From assembly GCF_005887615.1 (NCBI RefSeq), contig NZ_VANS01000002.1:62001-126000 (forward strand): a stretch of 64,000 nucleotides of DNA, in the 5' to 3' direction. The notes under the pieces are model-generated. The model was not told where the DNA came from. It was given only the letters and a program-made list of their open reading frames with translations, and did no database searches. Below, one piece after another: positions 45,380-53,821 of this stretch. The DNA comes from Sulfitobacter sabulilitoris. GTDB lineage: Bacteria > Pseudomonadota > Alphaproteobacteria > Rhodobacterales > Rhodobacteraceae. Numbering within the stretch: the first letter of the stretch is position 1; every line of letters begins with the position of its first letter. Both the position numbers and the translations under genes were made by a program.

Positions 45380-46606
45380 ATGACGTATGACTGCGATATC
45401 ATCATTGTCGGTGGCGGATTGAATGGCGGGGCCTTGGCGCTGGCGTTGGGCGGGGCCGGGTTTTCGGTCACGCTGATTGATGCGCTGCCTCTGGCCACGC
45501 GCAAGATGCCGGGCTTCGACGGACGATCCTATGCGCTGGCGCTGACCTCGACCCGGCTTTTGGATGCGATCGGAGTATGGGACCGTCTGGCCGACGACGC
45601 CCAGCCGATGCTGGACATCAAGGTGACGGACGGGCGCGCGGGCACCGGGCCATCGCCGTTCTTCATGCATTTCGACCATGCCGAGATCGAGGAAGGCCCG
45701 ATGGGCCACATGGTCGAGGACCGCCATCTGCGTCGCGCTCTTCTGGATGCGCTGGCGGCGGCGCCGAATGTGACCCAGACGAACGGACAGACCGTCGTCG
45801 ATCAGACGGTGGATGCCACCGGCGTCACGGTCATGCTCGGGTCCGGCCGGTATCTGCGCGCCAAACTGCTTGTAGGGTCGGACGGGCGCGGATCGGGCAC
45901 CGCCGCGCGGGCGCGGATTACCCGCACCGGATGGGACTACGACCAGACGGCGCTGGTCTGTGCTGTGGCGCATGAATTACCGCACAACGGTGTGGCGCAT
46001 CAGTTCTTCATGCCGCCCGGCCCCTTGGCCATTCTGCCCCTGACCGGCAACCGGTCCAGCATCGTCTGGAGCGAGCGGGCCGAGACTGCCGCCCGGATCG
46101 ACGCGTTGGACGACGATGCCTACCTTGAGGTTCTGCGCCCGAGATTCGGCAGCTTTCTGGGAGAGATTTCGCTGGTGGGCGCACGCCACACCTATCCGCT
46201 GAGCCTGTCTTTGACGACTGCGTTGGTGGCGGATCGCGTGGCGCTGGTGGGGGACGCGGCACATGGCGTGCATCCGATTGCGGGGCAGGGCCTGAATGCC
46301 GGGTTGCGCGATGTCGCTGCTTTGGCCGAGGTCGTGACCGACGCCGCCCGGCGCGGCGAAGATATCGGCACCGCCGGTGTTCTGGCGCGCTACCAGACGT
46401 GGCGGCGGTTCGACAACACCGCGCTGGCATTGGCGACTGACGCCTTTAACAGGCTGTTTTCGAACGATAACCCGCTTCTGCGGCTGGGGCGTGATATCGG
46501 CATGGGGCTCGTAGGAAGGCTGCCCGCCCTTCGCCGGGGCTTCATCCGCGAGGCGGCGGGCCTGACCGGTGATTTGCCCCGCCTGTTGCGCGGCCAAAAG
46601 CTGTAG
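45380..46606 (+). CDS. UbiH/UbiF-type FAD monooxygenase of ubiquinone synthesis
   Basis: A 408-residue flavin hydroxylase of the UbiH/UbiF/Coq6 group. The FAD motif IIIVGGGLNGGALA is at 7-20, the second motif GSDGRGSG is in the centre, and LVGDAAHGVHPIAGQGLNAG is near 280. These enzymes add the ring hydroxyls of ubiquinone. Which carbon is hydroxylated cannot be told from sequence. The ATG at 45380 is the usual family start. It converges on the Trm112 gene with 2 nt between stops. Confidence 0.92.
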   Translation: MTYDCDIIIVGGGLNGGALALALGGAGFSVTLIDALPLATRKMPGFDGRSYALALTSTRLLDAIGVWDRLADDAQPMLDIKVTDGRAGTGPSPFFMHFDHAEIEEGPMGHMVEDRHLRRALLDALAAAPNVTQTNGQTVVDQTVDATGVTVMLGSGRYLRAKLLVGSDGRGSGTAARARITRTGWDYDQTALVCAVAHELPHNGVAHQFFMPPGPLAILPLTGNRSSIVWSERAETAARIDALDDDAYLEVLRPRFGSFLGEISLVGARHTYPLSLSLTTALVADRVALVGDAAHGVHPIAGQGLNAGLRDVAALAEVVTDAARRGEDIGTAGVLARYQTWRRFDNTALALATDAFNRLFSNDNPLLRLGRDIGMGLVGRLPALRRGFIREAAGLTGDLPRLLRGQKL

Positions 46607-46608
46607 CC

Positions 46609-46797
46609 CTAGTCCAGAACGCGCGCCTCGTCGACCAGCATGACGGGGATGCCGTTGCGGATCGGATAGGCCAGACCGGCCGCCTTCGAGACGAGCTCCT
46701 GCGCCTCGGCATCATAGACCAGCGTCTGATGTGTCCGGGGACAGATCAGCGCTTCGAGCATCCGGCGATCCGCCTGAACCGTACTGTCGGTCGTCAT
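46609..46797 (-). CDS. Trm112-like small zinc-ribbon family protein
   Basis: A 62-residue protein of the Trm112/UPF0434 (YcaR-like) family, with [37 protein letters not shown] and VDEAR. In other organisms Trm112 activates methyltransferases; bacterial forms lack a settled role. Only one Cys (C19) is left, so a full zinc ribbon cannot form. The start overlaps the stop of the LON-domain gene by 4 nt. Confidence 0.88.
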   Translation of the reverse strand: MTTDSTVQADRRMLEALICPRTHQTLVYDAEAQELVSKAAGLAYPIRNGIPVMLVDEARVLD

Positions 46798-47438
46798 TGC
46801 ATCATCTCGCTATCCTGACCGCCCCGCAGGGCGTATTCGATCAATGTGACAAGGGTTTCACGCCGCGTTGACAACGACGGAGCCTCGAGCAGGGCCTGTT
46901 TATCCTCGGGATCGAAATCCAGCATCATCGACAGTGAATTGATCAGCAATTCATCGTCCGCCTCCTTGAGGGTTTCCCAATCCGCAGACAGATCGCGGGC
47001 ATCGAAATAGCGGCCAAGAAGGTCCAGAAACGACGCCCGGGAAAAGGCCTTGTCATGCTCTTCGGGCCCCAGGTCGCGGTCGAACCCCTCCCAATTGACC
47101 TCGCAGCGGCGATAGGGGGTGAAGCCTTCGATCTCCTTGGTCACGCGAAACCGCGATGCCCCACCCAGCGTGATCAGGTATCGCCCGTCCTCGGTTTCGG
47201 AAAACTGGGTAATCCGGCCCGCACACCCGATGGAGTGCAGCCCGATGCCGGACCGGCCCGGCACTTCGTTGGGTTGGACCATCCCGATCAGACGGGTCGG
47301 CGTTTTCAGGGTATCTTCCAGCATCTGAAGGTAGCGCGGTTCGAAGATGTGCAAAGGCAGCCGCGACCGGGGCAGCAATAGTGCACCGGGCAGCGGAAAG
47401 ATCGGGATCGTATCGGGCAGCTCGGTTGCTTTTATCAT
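46794..47438 (-). CDS. LON peptidase substrate-binding (N-terminal) domain protein
   Basis: A 214-residue protein with the LON substrate-binding domain: [46 protein letters not shown] and YEWL-like later blocks. It lacks the AAA and protease parts. It sits between a YbbN-like co-chaperone gene (27 nt gap) and the Trm112-like gene, which suggests a role in protein quality control. Target unknown. Confidence 0.9.
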   Translation of the reverse strand: MIKATELPDTIPIFPLPGALLLPRSRLPLHIFEPRYLQMLEDTLKTPTRLIGMVQPNEVPGRSGIGLHSIGCAGRITQFSETEDGRYLITLGGASRFRVTKEIEGFTPYRRCEVNWEGFDRDLGPEEHDKAFSRASFLDLLGRYFDARDLSADWETLKEADDELLINSLSMMLDFDPEDKQALLEAPSLSTRRETLVTLIEYALRGGQDSEMMQ

Positions 47439-47465
47439 GTCCGGTTATCTAGCCCGCAAACCCCC

Positions 47466-48380
47466 TCAGGCAAATATCATCGAGCTAAGTTTTCTGCGTC
47501 CGTTCAGCATGACAGGGTCATTCGGTTTCATGGCCTCGAAAATCGTGAAAAGCTGCGTTTTTGCGGCCCCGTCGTTCCACTCGCGGTCCCGGCGGAAAAC
47601 CTCAAGAAGCTGCTCGATCGCCGCTTCGACCTTGCCATTGGCATGCAGCGCCTGCGCCAGATCGAACCGCGCCTGCAGGTCGCTGGGGTCGGCCTCCACC
47701 TTGGCCTCGAGCTCTGTGACGGGGCCCGCATCGGCGGCCTGCCGGGCAAGCTGCAACTGCGCGTGCGCGGCCTCAAGCTCCGGCGCTTTGGAAATCTCGA
47801 CGGGCGCGCCGTTCAGGATCGCTTCGGCCTGATCCAGATCGCCCAGAGCGATATGCGCCCGCACCATGCCGCCATAGGCCGCCGCATTCTGCGGGTCCTC
47901 GCCCAAAATCGCCGCAAAGGTCTGCGCGGCGTCGGATGCGGCACCTTCGGTCAGCATCTCTTCGGCGGCGGCGATCGCTTCGGCCATCGCGTCGCCGGGG
48001 GCTTCGCCGCCGCCCGCCTTGGCGACCCGGTCGACGAATGCCTTGATTTCGGATTGCGGCACGGCGCCCTGAAACCCGTCGATGGGCTGGCCGTTGTGAA
48101 AGGCATAGACCGTCGGGATCGACTGGATTTGCAACTGGCCCGCGATCTGCTGGGCTTCGTCGACGTTGATCTTGACCATCTTGACCGCACCCTTGGCCGC
48201 GCGCACGGCATCCTCAAGCTGAGGGCCAAGCGTCTTGCAGGGTCCGCACCAGGGCGCCCAGAAATCGACGATCACGGGCGTGGTGCGTGACGCCTCGACC
48301 ACGTCTGCCATGAATGTGGCTTCGGTCGTGTCCTTGATCAGGTCGGCGTCGGGGGCGGGGCTCAGGTTCAAATCCATCAT
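47466..48380 (-). CDS. Thioredoxin-domain co-chaperone of the YbbN/CnoX type
   Basis: A 304-residue protein with an N-terminal thioredoxin domain (WAPWCGPCK, active-site C45 and C48) and a C-terminal TPR-like region (about 125-304: AEEMLTEGAASDAAQTFAAI, RFDLAQALHANGKVEAAIEQ). E. coli CnoX (YbbN) has SxxC instead; the complete CGPC here suggests redox activity too. It may protect and hand clients to DnaK/GroEL. It follows xthA after 63 nt and precedes the LON gene. Confidence 0.9.
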   Translation of the reverse strand: MMDLNLSPAPDADLIKDTTEATFMADVVEASRTTPVIVDFWAPWCGPCKTLGPQLEDAVRAAKGAVKMVKINVDEAQQIAGQLQIQSIPTVYAFHNGQPIDGFQGAVPQSEIKAFVDRVAKAGGGEAPGDAMAEAIAAAEEMLTEGAASDAAQTFAAILGEDPQNAAAYGGMVRAHIALGDLDQAEAILNGAPVEISKAPELEAAHAQLQLARQAADAGPVTELEAKVEADPSDLQARFDLAQALHANGKVEAAIEQLLEVFRRDREWNDGAAKTQLFTIFEAMKPNDPVMLNGRRKLSSMIFA

Positions 48381-48443
48381 GTCGTCATCCTTGGCTCTGT
48401 GTCGCTGTCGGTTTGTATCTATATGTGCGCGGGCGGGCCGCTT

Positions 48444-49232
48444 TCAAAGGTCGAAGGTGGCGAAAACCGGGGCGTGATCGCTGGGTTTTTCCCAACCGCG
48501 CGCATCGCGCAGGATGCGGCTGGAATGTGCGGCGCCGGCAATGTCGGGCGTGGCCCAGAGGTGATCGAGCCTGCGGCCCTTGTCGGCCGCGTCCCAATCC
48601 TTGGCGCGGTAGGACCACCAACTGTAAAGCAGACCCTCCGGAATGTCGCGGCGCGTGATATCGACCCAATCGCCCGCCTCCTGCACCGCGCCCAGATGAT
48701 CGACCTCGACGGGCGTGTGGCTGACGATCTTGACCATCTTCTTGTGATCCCAGACGTCGTCGGCGCGCGGTGCGATGTTCAGATCCCCTACCAGAATTGA
48801 TTTCCCGGGGCGGCTTTCGCGAAACCAGTCACGCATTTCGGTAAGGTAATCCAGCTTCTGGCCGAATTTCTCGTTCACGGCGCGGTCCGGCACATCACCA
48901 CCGGCAGGCACGTAGAAATTATGGATCGTCACGCCGTTCTCAAGCCGGGCCGCGACGTGCCGCGCGTGGCCAAGGTTCGCGAAATCCTGGTCGCCCGCGT
49001 CCTCCAGCGGCAATTTCGACAAGATCGCCACACCGTTGTATCCCTTCTGCCCGCGCGCGACCATGTGGCTGTAGCCTGCGGCGGCAAAGCTCTCGGTCGG
49101 GATCTTGTCGACCGGGCTCTTGCACTCCTGCAGGCACAGAATGTCCGGCCCATGCTCCTGTAGCAGCCTGAGGACGATCGGCTCGCGCAGACGCACCGAG
49201 TTTATGTTCCACGTGGCAAGGGTAAAGGGCAT
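48444..49232 (-). CDS. xthA: Exodeoxyribonuclease III
   Basis: AP endonuclease and 3-prime repair exonuclease. The 262-residue protein has ATWNINSVRLR (N-terminus), catalytic metal ligand E36 in LCLQECKSP, GDLNIAPRADDVWD, and C-terminal RLDHLWA...SDHAPVF, with the catalytic His near 253. All ExoIII residues are present. It heads the run xthA-YbbN-LON-Trm112. Confidence 0.95.
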   Translation of the reverse strand: MPFTLATWNINSVRLREPIVLRLLQEHGPDILCLQECKSPVDKIPTESFAAAGYSHMVARGQKGYNGVAILSKLPLEDAGDQDFANLGHARHVAARLENGVTIHNFYVPAGGDVPDRAVNEKFGQKLDYLTEMRDWFRESRPGKSILVGDLNIAPRADDVWDHKKMVKIVSHTPVEVDHLGAVQEAGDWVDITRRDIPEGLLYSWWSYRAKDWDAADKGRRLDHLWATPDIAGAAHSSRILRDARGWEKPSDHAPVFATFDL

Positions 49233-49306
49233 GGTGTCGCGGTCTCCGTCATCAGAATTGCGCGCACCCTAACGGTCTGCGCGCCGCTCCACCATGCCTT
49301 TCCGCC

Positions 49307-50281
49307 TCAGACGCCGTTCGGTGCCAAAAGCACCTTGCCAGACCGCTCGCCGGCCCAGGAATAACCGGCCGCCTGGGCAATGTCATCCAGCGTGAAATGC
49401 CGGTCCACCGGGGCGTGCAGGGTGCCTTGCGCCACCGCTTTCGTCAGCGCCCCATAGACCGCCATGCGCTCGTCCCGGGTGGCCTTTTCGAACCACAGAA
49501 CCAACCAAAACCCCCGCACGCGAACGTCGCGAAAGATGATCGACGCCGCATCGAGCCGCGCCGACTGGTTCGACATGCCGCCGTAGTTGACGATGGTGCC
49601 GCCCTGGTCCAGCGTTTCGGCCAGGTGGGCAAAGGTGTCTCCCGCCACCGCGTCCACCGCCAGCTTCATTTTTGCGCCGGTTGCGTCTTTGACGCGCTTG
49701 GCCAGATCGGGGCCGTCGACCAGCACCACGTCGGCGCCGATCTCCTTGAGGCCCGCAATCGCGCTTTCACGCCGCACCACATTGACCACGTTGATCCCTC
49801 GTTCGGCGGCAAGCTGCACCAGATAGCTGCCCACGGCAGAGTTGGCAGCGGACTGGATCACCCAGTCGCCGGGCTTGAGATCGACGAATTCGCTGAGCAG
49901 CAGATGTGCGGTGGCCGGGTTCACCATCAGCATGCTGAGCTGGTCCAGGTCGCCCTCCGGCAGGGGCACCAGCGCGCGGATCGGGCAGACCGCTTCGGTC
50001 ACCCACGTGCCCGACCCGGCGGGCAGCAGAACCAGTTGGCCAACTTCGATGCCATCGCCCGCGATTTCGGTGACACGGCCCAACCCCTCGTTTCCGGCGA
50101 CGGCGGGCAAGGGCGGTTTGACACCGTAGTTGCCGGACACCTGGATCAGGTCCGAGGGATTGATCGGCGCACGCAGCACCTCGACCCTTGCCTCCCCGCT
50201 TTGCAGCGGCTTGCTCGGCTCTTCGACGACCTTGAGCACGTCGGCGGGGTTTCCGAATGCCTCGTATATGACTTTTTTCAT
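49307..50281 (-). CDS. MDR-family zinc-free reductase, probable trans-2-enoyl-CoA reductase type
   Basis: A 324-residue medium-chain dehydrogenase/reductase. The catalytic GroES-like domain has APINPSDLIQVSGNYG (N-P-S-D), then PAVAGNEGLGRV; the Rossmann domain has SAANSAVGSYLVQLA. Structural and catalytic zinc ligands are missing, which is typical of MECR/ETR (trans-2-enoyl-CoA reductase) and quinone oxidoreductases. ETR is the better fit because of the N-terminal block; the substrate is not settled. The start at 50281 is supported by length. Confidence 0.85.
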   Translation of the reverse strand: MKKVIYEAFGNPADVLKVVEEPSKPLQSGEARVEVLRAPINPSDLIQVSGNYGVKPPLPAVAGNEGLGRVTEIAGDGIEVGQLVLLPAGSGTWVTEAVCPIRALVPLPEGDLDQLSMLMVNPATAHLLLSEFVDLKPGDWVIQSAANSAVGSYLVQLAAERGINVVNVVRRESAIAGLKEIGADVVLVDGPDLAKRVKDATGAKMKLAVDAVAGDTFAHLAETLDQGGTIVNYGGMSNQSARLDAASIIFRDVRVRGFWLVLWFEKATRDERMAVYGALTKAVAQGTLHAPVDRHFTLDDIAQAAGYSWAGERSGKVLLAPNGV

Positions 50282-50363
50282 TATGGGTGTCCTTTGCAAA
50301 TTGGGGTGCGGTTGTTGTCAGCCAAGATGGCCCTTGCGCCCGCGTCCCGATACCCCCCTTTTC

Positions 50364-50373
50364 GTGACGTCAC
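50364..50373. promoter_or_regulatory. Palindrome GTGACGTCAC
   Basis: A perfect 10-bp palindrome lies 83 nt upstream of the MDR gene start, in the 289-nt gap between that gene and the OmpR-type regulator gene. It could be a regulator site. Little else in the gap is recognisable besides the terminator at 50406. Confidence 0.35.
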
Positions 50374-50405
50374 CGGCCAGGGGTGACCGGCAATCCCGAC
50401 AAGGC

Positions 50406-50434
50406 AAAAAAAGACCGGGCACAACGGCCCGGCC
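50406..50434 (-). terminator. Intrinsic terminator of the OmpR-type regulator gene
   Basis: On the minus strand GGCCGGGC and GCCCGGTC pair over 8 bp (one G-U) around CGTTGT and run into T7 (plus-strand A run 50406-50412). It is about 136 nt after the regulator stop. Confidence 0.85.
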
Positions 50435-50570
50435 AAGTCCAACAGGGAGGTGCATGCCATTACCCGGGCCTGCGCGGGGTCTTCGAACCGAGGGGCGGGT
50501 CATGAAAACCCCGTCTCTCGACTATTTCAACTCGAAGTTGAGGCAACCGTTCCCTCTTCGGAAAAACAAA

Positions 50571-51257
50571 TCAAGCCATCAAACGATAACCGCCCGATTC
50601 CGTCACCAGCAAACGCGCATTGGACGGATCCGGTTCGATCTTTTGACGCAGGCGATAGATATGAGTTTCCAGGGTGTGGGTCGTGACACCGGCGTTGTAG
50701 CCCCAAACCTCGTGAAGCAGAACGTCGCGCGGCACGACGCCATCGGTCGAGCGATACAGAAACTTGAGGATATTGGTTTCCTTTTCGGTCAGGCGCACCT
50801 TTTTGTCATCCTCGGTGATCAGCATCTTCATCGCGGGTTTGAACGTATACGGTCCAAGCTGGAACACCGCATCCTCCGATTGCTCGTGGGTGCGCAATTG
50901 CGCCCGGATCCGCGCCAGCAGAACGGGAAACTTGAACGGCTTGCTGACGTAGTCATTCGCCCCTGCATCGAGGCCCAGAATGGTATCGGCATCGCTGTCG
51001 TGGCCGGTCAGCATCAAAATCGGGCTTTTCACACCCTGTTTGCGCATCAGACGGCACAGTTCGCGCCCGTCGGTATCGGGCAATCCGACATCGAGGATGA
51101 CCAGATCATAAAGCGCTTCCTTGGCGCGGCTCATCGCCTCGGCGCCATTGCCCGCTTCGAAGACATCGAAGTCCTCGGTCATGATCAACTGCTCGCTCAG
51201 CGCCTCGCGCAGGTCTTCGTCATCGTCAACCAGAAGAATTTTCTTTAATTGTGCCAT
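50571..51257 (-). CDS. OmpR/PhoB-type response regulator
   Basis: A 228-residue two-component regulator. The receiver domain (about 5-120) has D11/D12/D13, the phospho-acceptor D56 in LVILDVGLPD, and the conserved Lys in YVSKPFKFPVLLARIRAQ. The C-terminal winged helix (about 130-228) has LTEKETNILKFLY, GYNAGVTTHTLETHIYRLRQ and SGGYRLMA. The start at 51257 has a GGAGG site. No kinase is adjacent. It resembles a family conserved across Rhodobacterales, possibly the envelope regulator CenR, but I cannot confirm that. Confidence 0.95.
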   Translation of the reverse strand: MAQLKKILLVDDDEDLREALSEQLIMTEDFDVFEAGNGAEAMSRAKEALYDLVILDVGLPDTDGRELCRLMRKQGVKSPILMLTGHDSDADTILGLDAGANDYVSKPFKFPVLLARIRAQLRTHEQSEDAVFQLGPYTFKPAMKMLITEDDKKVRLTEKETNILKFLYRSTDGVVPRDVLLHEVWGYNAGVTTHTLETHIYRLRQKIEPDPSNARLLVTESGGYRLMA

Positions 51258-51418
51258 TCTTGCCTCCGTCCTTATGTTTATAGAAATGTGCCTGCCACCG
51301 GCCTTGGGCAAGGTTTGACGCCGATCTGTCACAGGCTCGTGTAGGATCACGGGCAAATGTTTCAATTTCGGCGCATAGGCCCTAGATCAGACACACCGAT
51401 TGAGGACATTGTAACATC

Positions 51419-52507
51419 ATGAGCTTCGAGCCCGATATCACCGAACGGCTGGCCCGTGCCCGCGCCGACCTGCGCATGGGCGTGCCCATCGTGCTGAACG
51501 GGCCGGTTCCAGCGTTGGTATTGGCGGCCGAGACGCTGACACAGCAGCGGCTGACCGATCTTTTGGCGCTTGGCGGCGCGCCTGTGCTGGCGATCACGCT
51601 GCGGCGGGCGCAGACGCTCAAGGCGCGGGCCTATGACGGCGATCTGGCGCGCGTGCTCCTGCCCGATGACGCCGCCCTGCCCTGGGTTCAAAGCGTGGCC
51701 GACCCCGCCGATGATTTGCGCGCCCCGATGAAGGGGCCGCTCCTGTGTGCGCGGGGCGGCGACGTGACCGCCCATCGTGCCGCGCTGGATCTGGTAAAAT
51801 CGGCGCGGCTGCTGCCGGCGGCGGTGCTTCTGGATGTGTCCGACGGGGCGAAATTCGCCGCCGATCACGGCCTGACATGCCTCGCGCTGGATCAGGTCAC
51901 GCCGCACCTTGCACAGCGCAGCGCCCTGCATCCGGTGATCAGCGCCCGCCTCCCGATGGAGGTATCCGAGGCCGGGCGCCTGCATATCTTCCGGCCCGAG
52001 GATGGCGGCGAGGAACATTACGCCATCGAAATCGGTCGCCCGCCCCGCAGCGCGCCTGTTCTGGCGCGGCTTCATTCCGCCTGTTTCACCGGCGATTTGA
52101 TGGGCAGCCTGAAATGCGATTGCGGCCCGCAACTGCGCGCCGCCCTGGCCCAGATGGGCACCGAAGGCAGCGGCATATTGCTCTACATGAACCAGGAAGG
52201 ACGCGGCATCGGGCTGGCCAACAAGATGCGCGCCTATTCGCTTCAGGATCAGGGCTTTGACACCGTCGAGGCCAACCACCGGCTGGGATTCGAGGATGAC
52301 GAACGCGACTTTCGGCTCGGGGCCGATATCCTGAAGGCCATGGGGTTCACGTCGGTCCGGCTGCTGACGAACAACCCCAGAAAGGTCGACATGATGCGAT
52401 CGAGCGGCGTCGAGGTGACCGAACGCGTGCCCCTGAAAGTGGGCGAGAACCGCCACAATACCGTCTATCTGGCCACCAAGGCCGCGAAATCCGGGCACCT
52501 GCTGTGA
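51419..52507 (+). CDS. ribA: GTP cyclohydrolase II with degenerate RibB-like N-terminal domain
   Basis: Opens the riboflavin pathway by converting GTP to the diaminopyrimidine, formate and pyrophosphate. The C-terminal part (about 185-350) is a complete RibA domain: zinc Cys C222, C233 and C235 in [20 protein letters not shown], and [16 protein letters not shown]. The N-terminal 180 residues keep the rough outline of a RibB (dihydroxybutanone phosphate synthase) domain ([43 protein letters not shown]) but lack the acidic DDEDRENEGD motif that binds metal and substrate, so this half should be inactive. Standard RibA is about 196 residues. Confidence 0.92.
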   Translation: MSFEPDITERLARARADLRMGVPIVLNGPVPALVLAAETLTQQRLTDLLALGGAPVLAITLRRAQTLKARAYDGDLARVLLPDDAALPWVQSVADPADDLRAPMKGPLLCARGGDVTAHRAALDLVKSARLLPAAVLLDVSDGAKFAADHGLTCLALDQVTPHLAQRSALHPVISARLPMEVSEAGRLHIFRPEDGGEEHYAIEIGRPPRSAPVLARLHSACFTGDLMGSLKCDCGPQLRAALAQMGTEGSGILLYMNQEGRGIGLANKMRAYSLQDQGFDTVEANHRLGFEDDERDFRLGADILKAMGFTSVRLLTNNPRKVDMMRSSGVEVTERVPLKVGENRHNTVYLATKAAKSGHLL

Positions 52508-52998
52508 CAGCCGACGATCTGGTGCTGACGCCGCGCGGCCTGCGGTTTCAGGGCCGTACCTATCCCTGCACCATCGGCAAGGGCGGATGCACCGGGCACA
52601 AGCGCGAAGGCGACGGCGCCACGCCGCGCGGGGTGCACGGAATCGTGGGCATGCTCTATCGTCCCGACCGCATCGCCCGACCGGCAGCATGGGCCAAGCC
52701 CATCCATCCCGGCGATCTGTGGTCCGACGATCCACGACACGAAGAGTACAACATGATGGTCCGCGCGCCCTATCCGCATAGCCACGAACGGCTGCGCCGC
52801 GCCGATCCGCTCTATGATCTGGTGATCCTGACCGACTGGAACTGGCCCTACGCGGTCAAGGGGCGCGGGTCGGCGATCTTCCTCCACCAATTTCGCCGCC
52901 CCGGCTATCCGACCGAAGGCTGCATCGCCCTGCGCCGCGATCACCTGCTCAGCCTCGCGCCTCGCATAGGCTACAAGACCCGGCTGATCGTTCCTTAG
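52504..52998 (+). CDS. L,D-transpeptidase (YkuD) family protein
   Basis: A 164-residue protein with the YkuD catalytic pattern: [20 protein letters not shown], with H128 and nucleophile C140; [10 protein letters not shown] and [16 protein letters not shown] are conserved in this subgroup. L,D-transpeptidases cross-link peptidoglycan in the periplasm, but no signal peptide or membrane segment is visible here. The GTG start overlaps the ribA stop by 4 nt, so translation is coupled to ribA. Confidence 0.82.
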   Translation: MTADDLVLTPRGLRFQGRTYPCTIGKGGCTGHKREGDGATPRGVHGIVGMLYRPDRIARPAAWAKPIHPGDLWSDDPRHEEYNMMVRAPYPHSHERLRRADPLYDLVILTDWNWPYAVKGRGSAIFLHQFRRPGYPTEGCIALRRDHLLSLAPRIGYKTRLIVP

Positions 52999-53000
52999 TC

Positions 53001-53032
53001 TTCTCTTGTTTCCAAGTATCCCCGCCGGAGGC
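53001..53032 (-). repeat. Dispersed GCCTCCGGCGG element, copy 3
   Basis: On the minus strand it reads GCCTCCGGCGGGGATACTTG then GAAACAAGAGAA, close to copy 2 at 8650. It fills the gap between the convergent L,D-transpeptidase and YggS genes and is in sense orientation 19 nt after the YggS stop. Confidence 0.65.
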
Positions 53033-53050
53033 AAGAAAGCTCTTCCGCGC

Positions 53051-53710
53051 TCAGGTCGCCTCCGGCACACGCTCTCCGAAGATCGCCGATCCGACCCGGA
53101 CATGGGTGGCGCCCAATGCGATCGCGCGCTCGAAATCCCCGCTCATTCCCATGCTGAGCCCGCTCAGGCCGTTGCGGGCGGCGATCTTGGCCAGAAGCGC
53201 GAAATGCAGCGATGGTTCCTCGTTCACGGGTGGAATGCACATCAGACCGGCGACCGGCAGGTCCAGCGCGCGGCAGTCGGCCACAAAACCGTCGGCCTCG
53301 GCGGGGGATACACCCGCCTTCTGATCCTCTTCACCGGTATTCACCTGGATGAACACGTCCGGACACTGGCCCATCTCCTGCGCGAACCGGGCAAAACTTT
53401 TCGCCAGCTTGGGCCGGTCCAGCGTGTGAATGCTTTGAAACAGTTCGAACGCGGCGCGCGCCTTGTTGCTTTGCAGCGGGCCGATCAGATGCAGGTCGAT
53501 ATCATCATAGGTTTCGCGAAAGGCGGGCCATTTGCCCTGCGCTTCCTGCACACGGTTCTCACCGAAACAGCGGTGACCGTCGCGCAGAACCGCTTCGACA
53601 CGCGCCAGCGGCTGCACCTTGCTGACCGCGATCAGGGTGACGGATCCGGGCGCGCGGCCGGCCTCGGCTTCGGCCCTGGCGATGCGATGCTTGATGTCGG
53701 TCAGACCCAT
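53051..53710 (-). CDS. YggS/PROSC-type PLP homeostasis protein
   Basis: A 219-residue TIM-barrel protein that binds PLP without catalysing a known reaction and keeps amino-acid and PLP pools balanced. PLP Lys is K31 in LIAVSKVQP; HLIGPLQSNKA, VFIQVNTGEEDQKAG, GLSMGMSGDFERAI and RVGSAIFG are family blocks. The start at 53710 was preferred to a longer frame crossing the porin terminator. Confidence 0.93.
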   Translation of the reverse strand: MGLTDIKHRIARAEAEAGRAPGSVTLIAVSKVQPLARVEAVLRDGHRCFGENRVQEAQGKWPAFRETYDDIDLHLIGPLQSNKARAAFELFQSIHTLDRPKLAKSFARFAQEMGQCPDVFIQVNTGEEDQKAGVSPAEADGFVADCRALDLPVAGLMCIPPVNEEPSLHFALLAKIAARNGLSGLSMGMSGDFERAIALGATHVRVGSAIFGERVPEAT

Positions 53711-53770
53711 GATGATGTGCTCCCTCTCGTCCGGCTTTGGAGGGCACAAGATAACATGGTCTTGGAAATG

Positions 53771-53798
53771 AAAAGGGGCAGACCCGAAGGCCTGCCCC
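53771..53798 (-). terminator. Intrinsic terminator of the porin gene
   Basis: GGGGCAGACC (53775-53784) faces GGCCTGCCCC (53789-53798) with one mismatch and loop CGAA; on the minus strand the hairpin runs into TTTT. It lies 24 nt after the porin stop. Confidence 0.88.
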
Positions 53799-53821
53799 AA
53801 ATTCCGGTTATTCAGTTCAAC

